From NCBI GenBank assembly GCA_902495945.1, contig CABUZD010000098.1, positions 1 to 6,393 of the forward strand: a stretch of 6,393 nucleotides of DNA, in the 5' to 3' direction. This DNA comes from an uncultured Collinsella sp. (GTDB taxonomy: Bacteria > Actinomycetota > Coriobacteriia > Coriobacteriales > Coriobacteriaceae). This document shows, one piece after another, positions 1-6,126 of this stretch. The translations under genes and the position numbers were made by a program. Position 1 is the first letter of the stretch. Each line of letters starts with the position of its first letter. The notes beneath the pieces are model-generated. The model saw nothing but the letters and a program-made list of their open reading frames with translations. It was not told the DNA's origin and made no database searches.

Positions 1-41
1 CGAGCGGTTAAAAGCGGGCACGGAATTTAAACGGCTGAAAA

Positions 42-69
42 AGGGGCATCGACCTGCGCCGATACCCCT
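42..69 (-). terminator. Intrinsic terminator, minus strand (distal)
   Basis: A 10-bp stem with one mismatch (42-51 with 60-69; AGGGG and CCCCT outside, ATCG and CGAT inside) closes an 8-nt loop. On the minus strand the stem is followed directly by TTTTTCAG, the layout of a rho-independent terminator. On the plus strand no T run follows. It lies downstream of the stronger hairpin at 149-185, so it is either a second, backup terminator of the ABC operon or belongs to something read from the 70-140 interval. Confidence 0.6.
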
Positions 70-140
70 AAAGTAGACACACATTTTGTCCTATAAGCCT
101 ACTCCGGAATTTGCACGCCGCCCCCTGGGGTACCAGTGGG

Positions 141-185
141 CAAAAAGCAACCGCCCCGTCAAAGTATGCATTTGGCGGGGCGGTT
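141..185 (-). terminator. Intrinsic terminator of the ABC operon
   Basis: A perfect 10-bp stem (149-158, AACCGCCCCG, with 176-185, CGGGGCGGTT) has a further CAAA/TTTG pairing inside the loop. Read on the minus strand, the stem is followed by GCTTTTTG (plus 141-148). It sits about 60 bp beyond the stop codon of the permease gene, which reads in the same direction, so it most likely ends the ATPase-permease transcript. Confidence 0.8.
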
Positions 186-246
186 TATGCAAAAATGCTG
201 CTGCGGGCGCGTCGGCAGCTCGCTAGAACTTGAATCCCAGAACAGG

Positions 247-3012
247 CTACTCGGCACTCTTGAGGGCGCCGACCATGTCGATCTTGTTGAGGGTACGATT
301 GGTGGCGAGGTTGACGATAAACGTAAAACCAAAGGCCAGCACCACGGCGAGCACGTAGCTTAGCGGCTCGACCTCGACGTCAAAGTACAGCGACGGCATC
401 TGCAAAATGTACGTAAAACTCTCGGCCAGCAAGCCGCCCAGCGGCACGCCCAGCGCAGCGCCGATCGCCGTGAGGATCAACGTCTCCTTGTTGACGTAAT
501 GGTGCACCTCACCGCGACGGAAGCCCAACACCTTAATGGTCGCCAGCTCGCGCTCGCGCTCGGAGATATTTGTGTTGGACAGCGTAAACACCACCACAAA
601 CGATAGGCACGCTGCCATAAAGGTCACGAGCACAACGACCGAATTGATAATCGTAAAGTTCGCCTCATAGTTTTCCCAATGCTCGGCCGTACTCGAAATC
701 GTAAGCCAACCGTCACTCTTAAGATTCTTGCTAAACGCAATCTGGTCGGCCGACGAACCCTTAAGCAGCACAAAGACGCCGTTAAGACGTGCGCTTCGAC
801 CGAACGCACGCTCATAGGTGCCCTGCGTCATGTAAAGCGTGTTGCCCAGATAGTTAAGCGAAATGTCACTGACTTTGACCTTGGCAACATTGAGCGACGA
901 ATCCTGGACGTGCGCCGTATCGCCCGGCTGTATCCCCAGCACCAGCTGTGAACTTTTGCTCAGATACACGTCTCCGTCACGCAAAGGCAGCGGTTCTTTG
1001 GACTCGTCCTCCAGGCGCACGTAGTCGCCCAAGTCACCCGTGCGGTCATCGGGCACCACAATCAGCTGCACGGTCTCGCTCTTGCCGCCAAACGTAAAGG
1101 TGACGTTGTCGGTCATAATCGGCAGCGTCGAAGTTACGGTCACACCGGAATCCTTGACCGCGCTTCGCTCGTCGAGCGCCGCGCACGTCTGCGAAAAATC
1201 GTCGGGATTGGCGACCGCCAGCAGATCGTAGCGTGTGATGTGGCCGTACTGCTTGGGCGAAAGCGCGACCGACGTGTCGCGAATACCCATACCGCAGATC
1301 ACAAGCGCGGTGCAACCCGCGATGCCAAAGATGGTCATAAAGGCGCGCTTTTTATAGCGGAATAGGTTGCGTGCAGCGACCTTGTTCAAAAAGCCCATGC
1401 GGCGCCAGATAAAGCCGATGCGCTCGAGCAAGATGCGCGAGCCAGCGCGCGGGGCCTTGGGACGCATAAGCGAGGCCGGGGTCTCGGCCATCTCGTGGCG
1501 GCAGGCGATAATCGTGGCGCCCACCACGCCCACGGCAAACAGCGCCACCGAAACGATCGAGGACACGATGTCGTACGAAAGCAGCATCTGGGGCAGCGAG
1601 TACATGTCGTCGAACACCGTAAACAGGAACAGCGGCAGGCCCACAAATCCGATGATATTGCCGAGCACGCCGCCGATCAGACAAGCCCACAGCGCATAGT
1701 CCACGTATTTGGACAGAATGCGCCCGCGCGAATAACCGAGCGCCTTATACAGGCCGATGAGCGTGCGCTCCTCCTCGACCATACGCGTGGCGGTGGTGAG
1801 GCTGATGAGCACGGCGACGATAAAGAAGATGAACGGGAACACCGTGGCGATGGCCTCAATTGACGAGCTATCGCTCTCCACGCTCGAGTAGCTTGCGATA
1901 TTGCCGCGGTCCTGGATGTACCAGGTGCATTCACCAAGGTCAGAGAGCTCGGCGCGGGCATCGGCAAACTGCTGGTCGGCGGCGGCACGGCGCTGGTCCA
2001 GGTCGGCTTGCGCCTGCGCACGCTCGTCGCTGCCCTCGGCCATGCGATTGATGTTGTCCTGCTCAATCCCAAAGAGCATATTCGCCTGGCGCTCGGCCGC
2101 ATCCAAGCTTGCCGGCGTGTCGACCGTCAGTTCCTGAGCGCGCGCCTTCTCACGCTCCTCGCGGATCTTCTCGATATTGCCCTTGACCTCATTGATCTTT
2201 GCCGCGTAGGAATCCGAATAGGAGTTGAGGCTCTTGGCTCCCTCGACGATCACGTGGACCGCGGAGTAGGAAGAAGATGTCGCGGCGTCCTCGCTCACAT
2301 AGAACTTATAGTCCGCCGCCGAAGCAGCGCGAAAGGCGTTGACTGTCGAGTCAGAACTTACATCAGTGGGGTCGAGGACCTCAGCCGTAATGGTGTAATC
2401 GCCCGCGGCAAACTGGTCCTTGGCGCTTTGATTGGACGAGCTCGCGTCATTGGCGGCAAAACTCACCGTATCGCCGATTTTCTTGCCCGATGCCTTCAGG
2501 AACTTCGAAGTCACCGCGACTTCATCGGCGCTCTCGGGCAAATCGCCGTTCACGAGCACCGGCTGATCGATGTTCTCCTTGGAGAGACTCTGCACGACCA
2601 CGCGCTCGCGCGTTGTGCCCACGGCGGTGTAGGCGGTCTCGGTGTAGATGCCCTCGGCCGTCTCGACACCATCGACCTCTTGGATGGCGGCGAGATCATC
2701 GTCGGTCAGGCCATAGGTCGACTGTACGTTAATGTCATAGACATTTTGCTGGTCGAAGTAGGCGTCAACCGAATCGCACAGGTCCTCGCAACCCGCCTTA
2801 AGGCCGCACATCACGCTCACGCCAAGCGCGGTGATGACCACGATTGACAAGAAGCGCTTAAGACTGCCTCGGATTGTGCGGTAGATGCCACGGCGAAAAA
2901 CCGTCGGCACCATATCGTTTGAGCTTTGGGCAGTGCGGTAGGTCGTAAAATCCTGCTCGCGCTCCGCGTCCTGCGCGTCGCGGCGTAGGCTGTTTTGGCG
3001 GTCCTGGTCCAT
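247..3012 (-). CDS. FtsX-like ABC transporter permease, MacB/LolC-type superfamily
   Basis: This is the membrane subunit of an ABC transporter, about 921 aa. Visible layout: short cytoplasmic N-terminus; membrane segment near 54-74; large extracytoplasmic domain 75-387, ending in a charged, probably coiled-coil stretch (about 270-355) rich in E, R, Q and A; three membrane segments (about 388-408, 438-466, 482-502); a fifth at 557-577; second extracytoplasmic domain about 578-787; three final segments (788-811, 842-866, 885-903). The two halves each carry the FtsX cytoplasmic signature after the first helix of the triple: EEERTLIGLYKALG (413-426) and ERERELATIKVLG (818-830), so the protein is an internal duplication. 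Start: ATG at 3010-3012 lies 5 bp past the ATPase stop; an in-frame GTG at 3022-3024 overlapping that stop would add four residues. Neither has a strong ribosome site. Family members move lipoproteins, peptides or drugs, or transmit force across the membrane. The substrate cannot be read from sequence, and no sensor kinase or regulator gene is adjacent. Confidence 0.93.
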   Translation of the reverse strand: MDQDRQNSLRRDAQDAEREQDFTTYRTAQSSNDMVPTVFRRGIYRTIRGSLKRFLSIVVITALGVSVMCGLKAGCEDLCDSVDAYFDQQNVYDINVQSTYGLTDDDLAAIQEVDGVETAEGIYTETAYTAVGTTRERVVVQSLSKENIDQPVLVNGDLPESADEVAVTSKFLKASGKKIGDTVSFAANDASSSNQSAKDQFAAGDYTITAEVLDPTDVSSDSTVNAFRAASAADYKFYVSEDAATSSSYSAVHVIVEGAKSLNSYSDSYAAKINEVKGNIEKIREEREKARAQELTVDTPASLDAAERQANMLFGIEQDNINRMAEGSDERAQAQADLDQRRAAADQQFADARAELSDLGECTWYIQDRGNIASYSSVESDSSSIEAIATVFPFIFFIVAVLISLTTATRMVEEERTLIGLYKALGYSRGRILSKYVDYALWACLIGGVLGNIIGFVGLPLFLFTVFDDMYSLPQMLLSYDIVSSIVSVALFAVGVVGATIIACRHEMAETPASLMRPKAPRAGSRILLERIGFIWRRMGFLNKVAARNLFRYKKRAFMTIFGIAGCTALVICGMGIRDTSVALSPKQYGHITRYDLLAVANPDDFSQTCAALDERSAVKDSGVTVTSTLPIMTDNVTFTFGGKSETVQLIVVPDDRTGDLGDYVRLEDESKEPLPLRDGDVYLSKSSQLVLGIQPGDTAHVQDSSLNVAKVKVSDISLNYLGNTLYMTQGTYERAFGRSARLNGVFVLLKGSSADQIAFSKNLKSDGWLTISSTAEHWENYEANFTIINSVVVLVTFMAACLSFVVVFTLSNTNISERERELATIKVLGFRRGEVHHYVNKETLILTAIGAALGVPLGGLLAESFTYILQMPSLYFDVEVEPLSYVLAVVLAFGFTFIVNLATNRTLNKIDMVGALKSAE

Positions 3013-3017
3013 GGGCG

Positions 3018-3719
3018 CTACCACTCGATCGTCTCGATAGGCACGGGATTTTGCTGGACCGTCTCGCTCTCCACGCGACCACTCTTAAAGCGAATCAGGC
3101 GATCGGCCATGGGCGCGAGCGCGGAGTTGTGCGTGATGATGATGACCGTAATGCCCTGCTTGCGGCAGGTGTCCTGCAGCAGTTGCAAGATCTGCTTGCC
3201 AGTTTTGTAGTCGAGTGCACCCGTGGGCTCGTCGCACAAAAGTAGCTTGGGGTTCTTGGCCAGCGCGCGGGCGATGGACACGCGCTGTTGCTCGCCGCCC
3301 GAAAGCTGCGCCGGAAAGTTAGCGAGGCGGTCGCCCAGGCCAACCTGACGAAGCGTTTGCTCGGCATCGAGCGAATCGGGGCAGATCTGAGCTGCGAGCT
3401 CAACGTTTTCGAGTGCCGTCAGGTTGGGAACCAGATTGTAGAACTGGAAGACGAAGCCGACATCGGCGCGGCGGTATTCAACAAGCTGCGCCTCGTTGGC
3501 GGAGCTCACGTCGCGCCCGTCCACCGTCACGGTGCCGGAAGTCGCCGTATCCATGCCGCCCAGGATGTTGAGCGCCGTGGTCTTGCCAGCACCCGAGGCG
3601 CCCAGGATAATGGCGAGCTCACCGCGCTCGACCGTAAAGCTCGCGCCGTCGAGCGCATGAATGCGGGCGTCGCCCTCGCCGTATGCTTTGATGACGTCTT
3701 TGAATTCGATATAGGCCAT
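3018..3719 (-). CDS. ABC transporter ATP-binding protein, LolD/MacB type
   Basis: This 233-aa nucleotide-binding subunit should dimerise and power the permease encoded immediately downstream. All catalytic motifs are intact: Walker A GASGAGKT (40-47), Q-loop Gln92 in FVFQFYNL, signature LSGGEQQ (139-145), Walker B LLLCDEP with catalytic Glu164, D-loop GALD (167-170) and switch His197 in IITHN. The FQFYNLVPNLTALENVELA stretch and the length are typical of the LolD/MacB/FtsE-like subfamily that pairs with FtsX-fold permeases. The start is ATG at 3717-3719, giving the usual MAYIEFKDV opening; upstream is only a modest GGGAA-like ribosome site about 9 bp away. Its stop lies 5 bp before the permease ATG (or overlaps the permease GTG), so the two are probably translationally coupled. 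ATPase function is secure; the transported substrate is unknown. Confidence 0.96.
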   Translation of the reverse strand: MAYIEFKDVIKAYGEGDARIHALDGASFTVERGELAIILGASGAGKTTALNILGGMDTATSGTVTVDGRDVSSANEAQLVEYRRADVGFVFQFYNLVPNLTALENVELAAQICPDSLDAEQTLRQVGLGDRLANFPAQLSGGEQQRVSIARALAKNPKLLLCDEPTGALDYKTGKQILQLLQDTCRKQGITVIIITHNSALAPMADRLIRFKSGRVESETVQQNPVPIETIEW

Positions 3720-3860
3720 CGATCGGTTCCCATCTGGTCGGATAACTCTTTAGTATTACCCATTTCGCACCGACCAAAAAGGGACAGGTTCATTTTGGCA
3801 GGTTTTATATGGGGAAACGGCGGGTGTAGGCGAGGCATTGAGGCTACCCAGGTCAACCAT
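3720..3860 (-). promoter_or_regulatory. Leader and probable promoter region of the ABC operon
   Basis: This is the non-coding interval upstream of the ATPase start. On the minus strand it offers two weak -10 candidates, TATAAA (plus 3804-3809) and TAATAC (plus 3753-3758); neither has a good -35 box at 16-18 bp, so no single promoter can be chosen. It holds a 7-bp inverted repeat TGGTCGG (3735-3741) / CCGACCA (3770-3776) spanning the TAATAC candidate, a CCAAAA/TTTTGG pair (3774-3779, 3793-3798), and two CAGGTT direct repeats 14 bp apart (3785 and 3799). These could be an operator or the remains of a dispersed repeat. The divergent fluoride promoter starts just beyond it. Confidence 0.35.
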
Positions 3861-3889
3861 TTGACCCAAGCCTCGCCCACCGCTATGAT
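3861..3889 (+). promoter_or_regulatory. Sigma-70-type promoter of the fluoride exporter gene
   Basis: A -35 box TTGACC (3861-3866), a 17-bp spacer and a -10 box TATGAT (3884-3889) match the housekeeping consensus closely. Transcription would begin about 7 bp later, near 3896, which is the first base of the riboswitch P1 stem. That agreement supports both calls. The -35 box is also the right arm of a GGTCAA-ccat-TTGACC dyad (3851-3866). Confidence 0.75.
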
Positions 3890-3895
3890 GCCGCT

Positions 3896-3976
3896 GCGGA
3901 ATGAATGTCTCCGCTGGGTGCGCTAGCTAAGCTGTCGCGTCGCCCTAAACCGCCTTGTTGCTGATGACTTCTGCTG
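3896..3976 (+). promoter_or_regulatory. Fluoride riboswitch aptamer (crcB motif)
   Basis: A cis-acting RNA that binds fluoride and controls the CLC gene just downstream. P1 is GCGGA (3896-3900) with TCCGC (3910-3914), closing a 9-nt loop that begins AUGA as in known fluoride riboswitches. After a 30-nt hairpin (3916-3945) come the conserved AAACCGCC (3947-3954) and CUGAUGACUUCUGC (3961-3974), close to the family's 3' consensus. The pseudoknot is readable: loop bases GAA and GUC (3903-3905, 3907-3909) pair with GACUUC (3966-3971), with U3906 bulged. Oddities: the bulge, an extra hairpin between P1 and AAACCGCC, and a weak P2 helix. The identity rests on these motifs, on the overlapping terminator and on a fluoride-type CLC gene as the target. 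Confidence 0.87.
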
Positions 3977-4027
3977 TTACGTGATACCCCTTGGGCATCA
4001 CGCCGCGGCAGGAGTCTTTTTTGTTTT
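3966..4027 (+). terminator. Riboswitch-controlled intrinsic terminator (attenuator)
   Basis: A long hairpin: 3966-3976 pairs with 4006-4016 (11 pairs, two of them G-U), then an internal loop, then GTGAT/ATCAC (3981-3985, 3997-4001) and CCC/GGG around a 3-nt loop. It is followed by TTTTTTGTTTT (4017-4027). Its left arm begins with the same GACUUC (3966-3971) that forms the 3' strand of the aptamer pseudoknot, so the two structures exclude each other. Fluoride binding should therefore prevent termination and turn the gene on. The U tract ends one base before the Shine-Dalgarno sequence. Confidence 0.88.
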
Positions 4028-4034
4028 GGAGGAG
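4028..4034 (+). promoter_or_regulatory. Ribosome binding site of the CLC gene
   Basis: GGAGGAG, with only 2-5 bp to the ATG at 4037 depending on register, fixes the start. It adjoins the terminator U tract, so the leader has no spare sequence between attenuator and translation start. Confidence 0.85.
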
Positions 4035-4036
4035 AA

Positions 4037-5272
4037 ATGTCGGAAAGCAACGTATCGAGCAGAATCAAACGCTTGCTCAACACCTATAGCGGCCTCGTGC
4101 TTATGGGTGCCGTCGGAATCCCTATCGGCATCATCGTTGGCGCCATCTGCGCACTCTTTGGATGCGTGCTTCTGGCAATCGGCGCCTTCCGCGACGAACA
4201 CATCACACTGCTCCTTCCCTTCCTCGCCCTCATGGGCTTTGCCATCGTATTTTCCTACCGCACCTGGGGCAAAGGCACCGATCGGGGCATGAGCCTGGTA
4301 TTTGACGTAGGTCACGGACGCGAGGACGCCATCTCCCCGCGTTTGGTGCCGCTCATTATGTTGAGCACGTGGGGGACGCACCTCTTTGGCGGCAGTGCGG
4401 GGCGCGAGGGCGTGGCCGTGCAGATTGGTGCAACCGTCTCGCACTGGATCGGCAGGCGTCTACCTTTCCGAAACCCCGGCAACACGTTTTTGCTCATTGG
4501 TATGGCCGCTGGCTTTGCCGGGCTCTTTCGAACGCCTCTTGCTGCCACGGTCTTTGCTATCGAAGTACTGGTCGCAGGACGCATGGAATACCGCGCGCTG
4601 TTTCCCGCGCTTACGGCCTCGCTCGCCGCAAGTATGACCTCCGGCGCCCTGGGACTCGAGAAGTTCGAAGTCGCCGTTGTCGCCTCATACGCGCTTGATC
4701 TCCCCGGTCTTGGACGGCTTGCGGTGCTGGGTATCGCGTTTGGCATGGTAGGCGGCGCCTTTGCCTGGTGCCTTGCCCACGCCAAGACCCTTGCGGCGCG
4801 ACTGCTCCCCAACCCCTATGTACGAATCGCCGTTATGGGCATCGCGCTATCAGCGATTCTGTTCACACTGTGGCAGGGGCGATACTGCGGACTTGGTACC
4901 AACCTGATATCGGCAGCGCTCAACGGTGACGGCAAGGACGCCATCATGCCTTGGGACTGGGCGCTCAAATTCGCACTCACCATTACCACGCTTGCCGCAG
5001 GATATCAGGGTGGCGAGGTGACGCCGTTGTTCTCCATCGGAGCGAGCCTTGGCGTCGTGCTCGCCGGAATCCTCGGCATGCCCGTCGAACTTTGCGCCGC
5101 GCTGGGATACGCCGCCGTCTTTGGCGGAGCCACCAACACGCTGCTCGCGCCGATCCTCATTGGCTGCGAGGTCTTCGGTTTCGGTAATCTGCCGGCGTTC
5201 TTTATCGTCTGCGTTGTGGCTTATCTGTTCAACATGGACAAATCGATCTACGCCCTGCAGGAGCGGGCGTAG
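4037..5272 (+). CDS. CLC-F type fluoride/proton antiporter
   Basis: This 411-aa polytopic inner-membrane protein of the CLC family most likely exports fluoride in exchange for protons. Visible motifs: GSAGREGVAVQIG (119-131) with the gating Glu124; GMSLV (84-88) at the place where chloride CLCs have GSGIP, putting Met85 where the chloride-binding serine would be; GYQGGEVTPLFSIGASLG (322-339), the GGEVTP form seen in the fluoride branch instead of GGIFAP; and a C-terminal Tyr405 in DKSIYALQ that may be the pore tyrosine. The Met-to-Glu spacing and the short length, with no CBS domains, fit CLC-F rather than the EcClC chloride type. It is preceded by a fluoride riboswitch and attenuator, which independently points to fluoride. 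The next gene is convergent, so it is probably monocistronic. A conventional chloride CLC is the alternative, made unlikely by the filter residues. Confidence 0.93.
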   Translation: MSESNVSSRIKRLLNTYSGLVLMGAVGIPIGIIVGAICALFGCVLLAIGAFRDEHITLLLPFLALMGFAIVFSYRTWGKGTDRGMSLVFDVGHGREDAISPRLVPLIMLSTWGTHLFGGSAGREGVAVQIGATVSHWIGRRLPFRNPGNTFLLIGMAAGFAGLFRTPLAATVFAIEVLVAGRMEYRALFPALTASLAASMTSGALGLEKFEVAVVASYALDLPGLGRLAVLGIAFGMVGGAFAWCLAHAKTLAARLLPNPYVRIAVMGIALSAILFTLWQGRYCGLGTNLISAALNGDGKDAIMPWDWALKFALTITTLAAGYQGGEVTPLFSIGASLGVVLAGILGMPVELCAALGYAAVFGGATNTLLAPILIGCEVFGFGNLPAFFIVCVVAYLFNMDKSIYALQERA

Positions 5273-5327
5273 AAAGATGTCCAAGCAGGTGGTCTCAACC
5301 GGAAACGACGCCCCACTCTGAGGCTGT

Positions 5328-5439
5328 ATTCCGGGACACGGTTTCCGCTTGGGACGCCATTCGGAAAGCGTGTCCCGCTTTAAAACGGAATTCCGGGACG
5401 TAGTTTCCGTCTGAGCCTCCATTCGGAAAGCGTGTCCCG
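5328..5439. repeat. Two copies of a 50-bp palindromic repeat
   Basis: Units at 5328-5377 and 5390-5439 match at 42 of 50 positions; both end in the identical 20 bases from CATTCGG to GTCCCG. Unit 1 is a near-perfect palindrome: CGGGACACG (5332-5340) with CGTGTCCCG (5369-5377), one G-G mismatch, then TTTCCG (5342-5347) with CGGAAA (5362-5367) around a 14-nt loop. Unit 2 keeps the inner stem and GTCCCG but has lost three outer pairs. The differences concentrate in the loop and one arm. The pair fills the gap between convergent genes and may act as a bidirectional terminator, although T runs beside it are weak (TTCTTTC at 5440-5446). It resembles REP/BIME-type dispersed repeats; whether it is dispersed cannot be seen here. 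Confidence 0.75.
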
Positions 5440-5478
5440 TTCTTTCACGGCGTCCTAGTTATGCAAAGTGTTCGAGCG

Positions 5479-6057
5479 TTATTCCTCGTACGCGCCCTCA
5501 AGCCGAAGCAGCCACTCCTTGCGATCAAGCCCGCCGGCATATCCGTTGAGCGACCCGTCGGCGGCAACCACGCGATGGCACGGCACAATAATCGAAATGG
5601 GATTACGCGCGACTGCGGCCCCCACGGCACGGGGAGACACAACAGGTGCCTCGTTTCCCGGCACACGATGTCGAGCCGCAACGCGCTGAGCGATCTCGCC
5701 ATACGTAGCGACCTCGCCACGCGGGATAGAGAGCAGCTCAAACCAAACCTCACGCTGAAATGCCGTGCCAATCATATGCAACGGCGGCGTAAACCGAGGC
5801 TCCTGCCCCGCAAAATAAGCATTCAGCCAAGCCCAGGAACGCTCAAGCACCGAAGACGCCGCACCATTTGCCGGACTCACCGACGACATGCCGCCAGCAC
5901 CAGAAACTGCATCGGCGCCTTCAACATGTTCGGGATCTTCTTTGAGAAGCGTGGAGCCAAAGTGCTCCTGTCCCTCAAACCAAAGCCCCGTCAGACCGCG
6001 GCCATCAGCGGCAAGCAAGATTTCGCCCAAAGGCGAGGCAAATGTCGTCGTGACCAC
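5479..6057 (-). CDS. ogt: O6-alkylguanine-DNA alkyltransferase (Ogt/MGMT family)
   Basis: This 192-aa suicide DNA repair protein moves the alkyl group from O6-alkylguanine (and O4-alkylthymine) in DNA to its own cysteine. The C-terminal domain is complete: helix-turn-helix region FQREVWFELLSIPRGEVATYGEIAQRV-like (100-126), the arginine-finger region PRAVGAAVARNP (142-153), and the active site IIVPCHRVV with Cys160, followed by NGYAGGLDRKEWLL. The N-terminal domain opens with TTFASPLGEILLAAD, usual for Ogt. Residues 37-69 form a Gly/Ala/Ser/Glu-rich insertion that looks like a flexible linker and makes the protein slightly longer than typical. No Ada-type regulatory domain is present. The GTG start at 6055-6057 is supported by the AAAGGAG site 6 bp upstream. 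It converges on the CLC gene and appears monocistronic. Family assignment is secure; the Ogt versus MGMT name is by length and layout. Confidence 0.94.
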   Translation of the reverse strand: MVTTTFASPLGEILLAADGRGLTGLWFEGQEHFGSTLLKEDPEHVEGADAVSGAGGMSSVSPANGAASSVLERSWAWLNAYFAGQEPRFTPPLHMIGTAFQREVWFELLSIPRGEVATYGEIAQRVAARHRVPGNEAPVVSPRAVGAAVARNPISIIVPCHRVVAADGSLNGYAGGLDRKEWLLRLEGAYEE

Positions 6058-6063
6058 CAGCGG

Positions 6064-6071
6064 CTCCTTTC
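6064..6071 (-). promoter_or_regulatory. Ribosome binding site deciding the GTG start of ogt
   Basis: GAAAGGAG on the minus strand stands 6 bp before GTG (6055-6057). There is no in-frame ATG with a comparable site, so this fixes the unusual start codon. Confidence 0.85.
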
Positions 6072-6084
6072 AAAACTCCGCAAC

Positions 6085-6109
6085 ATAATACCGCGAATTG
6101 TGCAGACAA
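6085..6109 (-). promoter_or_regulatory. Probable ogt promoter region
   Basis: On the minus strand TATTAT (plus 6085-6090) matches five of six -10 bases and lies about 28 bp upstream of the GTG. No good -35 box is found at 16-18 bp; TTGTCT lies only 13 bp upstream. A small dyad TTGT-gcag-ACAA (6098-6109) sits within the spacer and -35 zone and could be a binding site. Confidence 0.4.
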
Positions 6110-6126
6110 CCCCAATCGACCCCAAA

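Noticed and set aside
2..76. Possible C-terminus of a plus-strand gene entering from the left edge, ending TAG at 74-76
   Set aside because: About 24 codons without a motif, running through the terminator hairpin at 42-69; a second frame is open to 30. Cannot be told from chance.
2008..2847. Open frame of 279 codons on the plus strand, inside the permease gene
   Set aside because: It lies wholly antisense to a gene with clear FtsX motifs, has no ribosome site, and its translation shows no recognisable domain; a codon-bias shadow in GC-rich DNA.
3828..3856. Mirror promoter on the minus strand using the second TTGACC of the dyad
   Set aside because: At 17-18 bp from it the minus strand reads TCGCCT or similar, which is not a -10 box.
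3527..3880. Minus-strand frame of 117 codons starting upstream of the ATPase gene
   Set aside because: It overlaps the ATPase in another frame and starts inside the divergent promoter dyad; the ATPase has full catalytic motifs.
5328..5439. CRISPR-like repeat pair
   Set aside because: Only two units, each a whole palindrome, with a 12-bp gap and no unique spacers of the usual length; no cas genes nearby.
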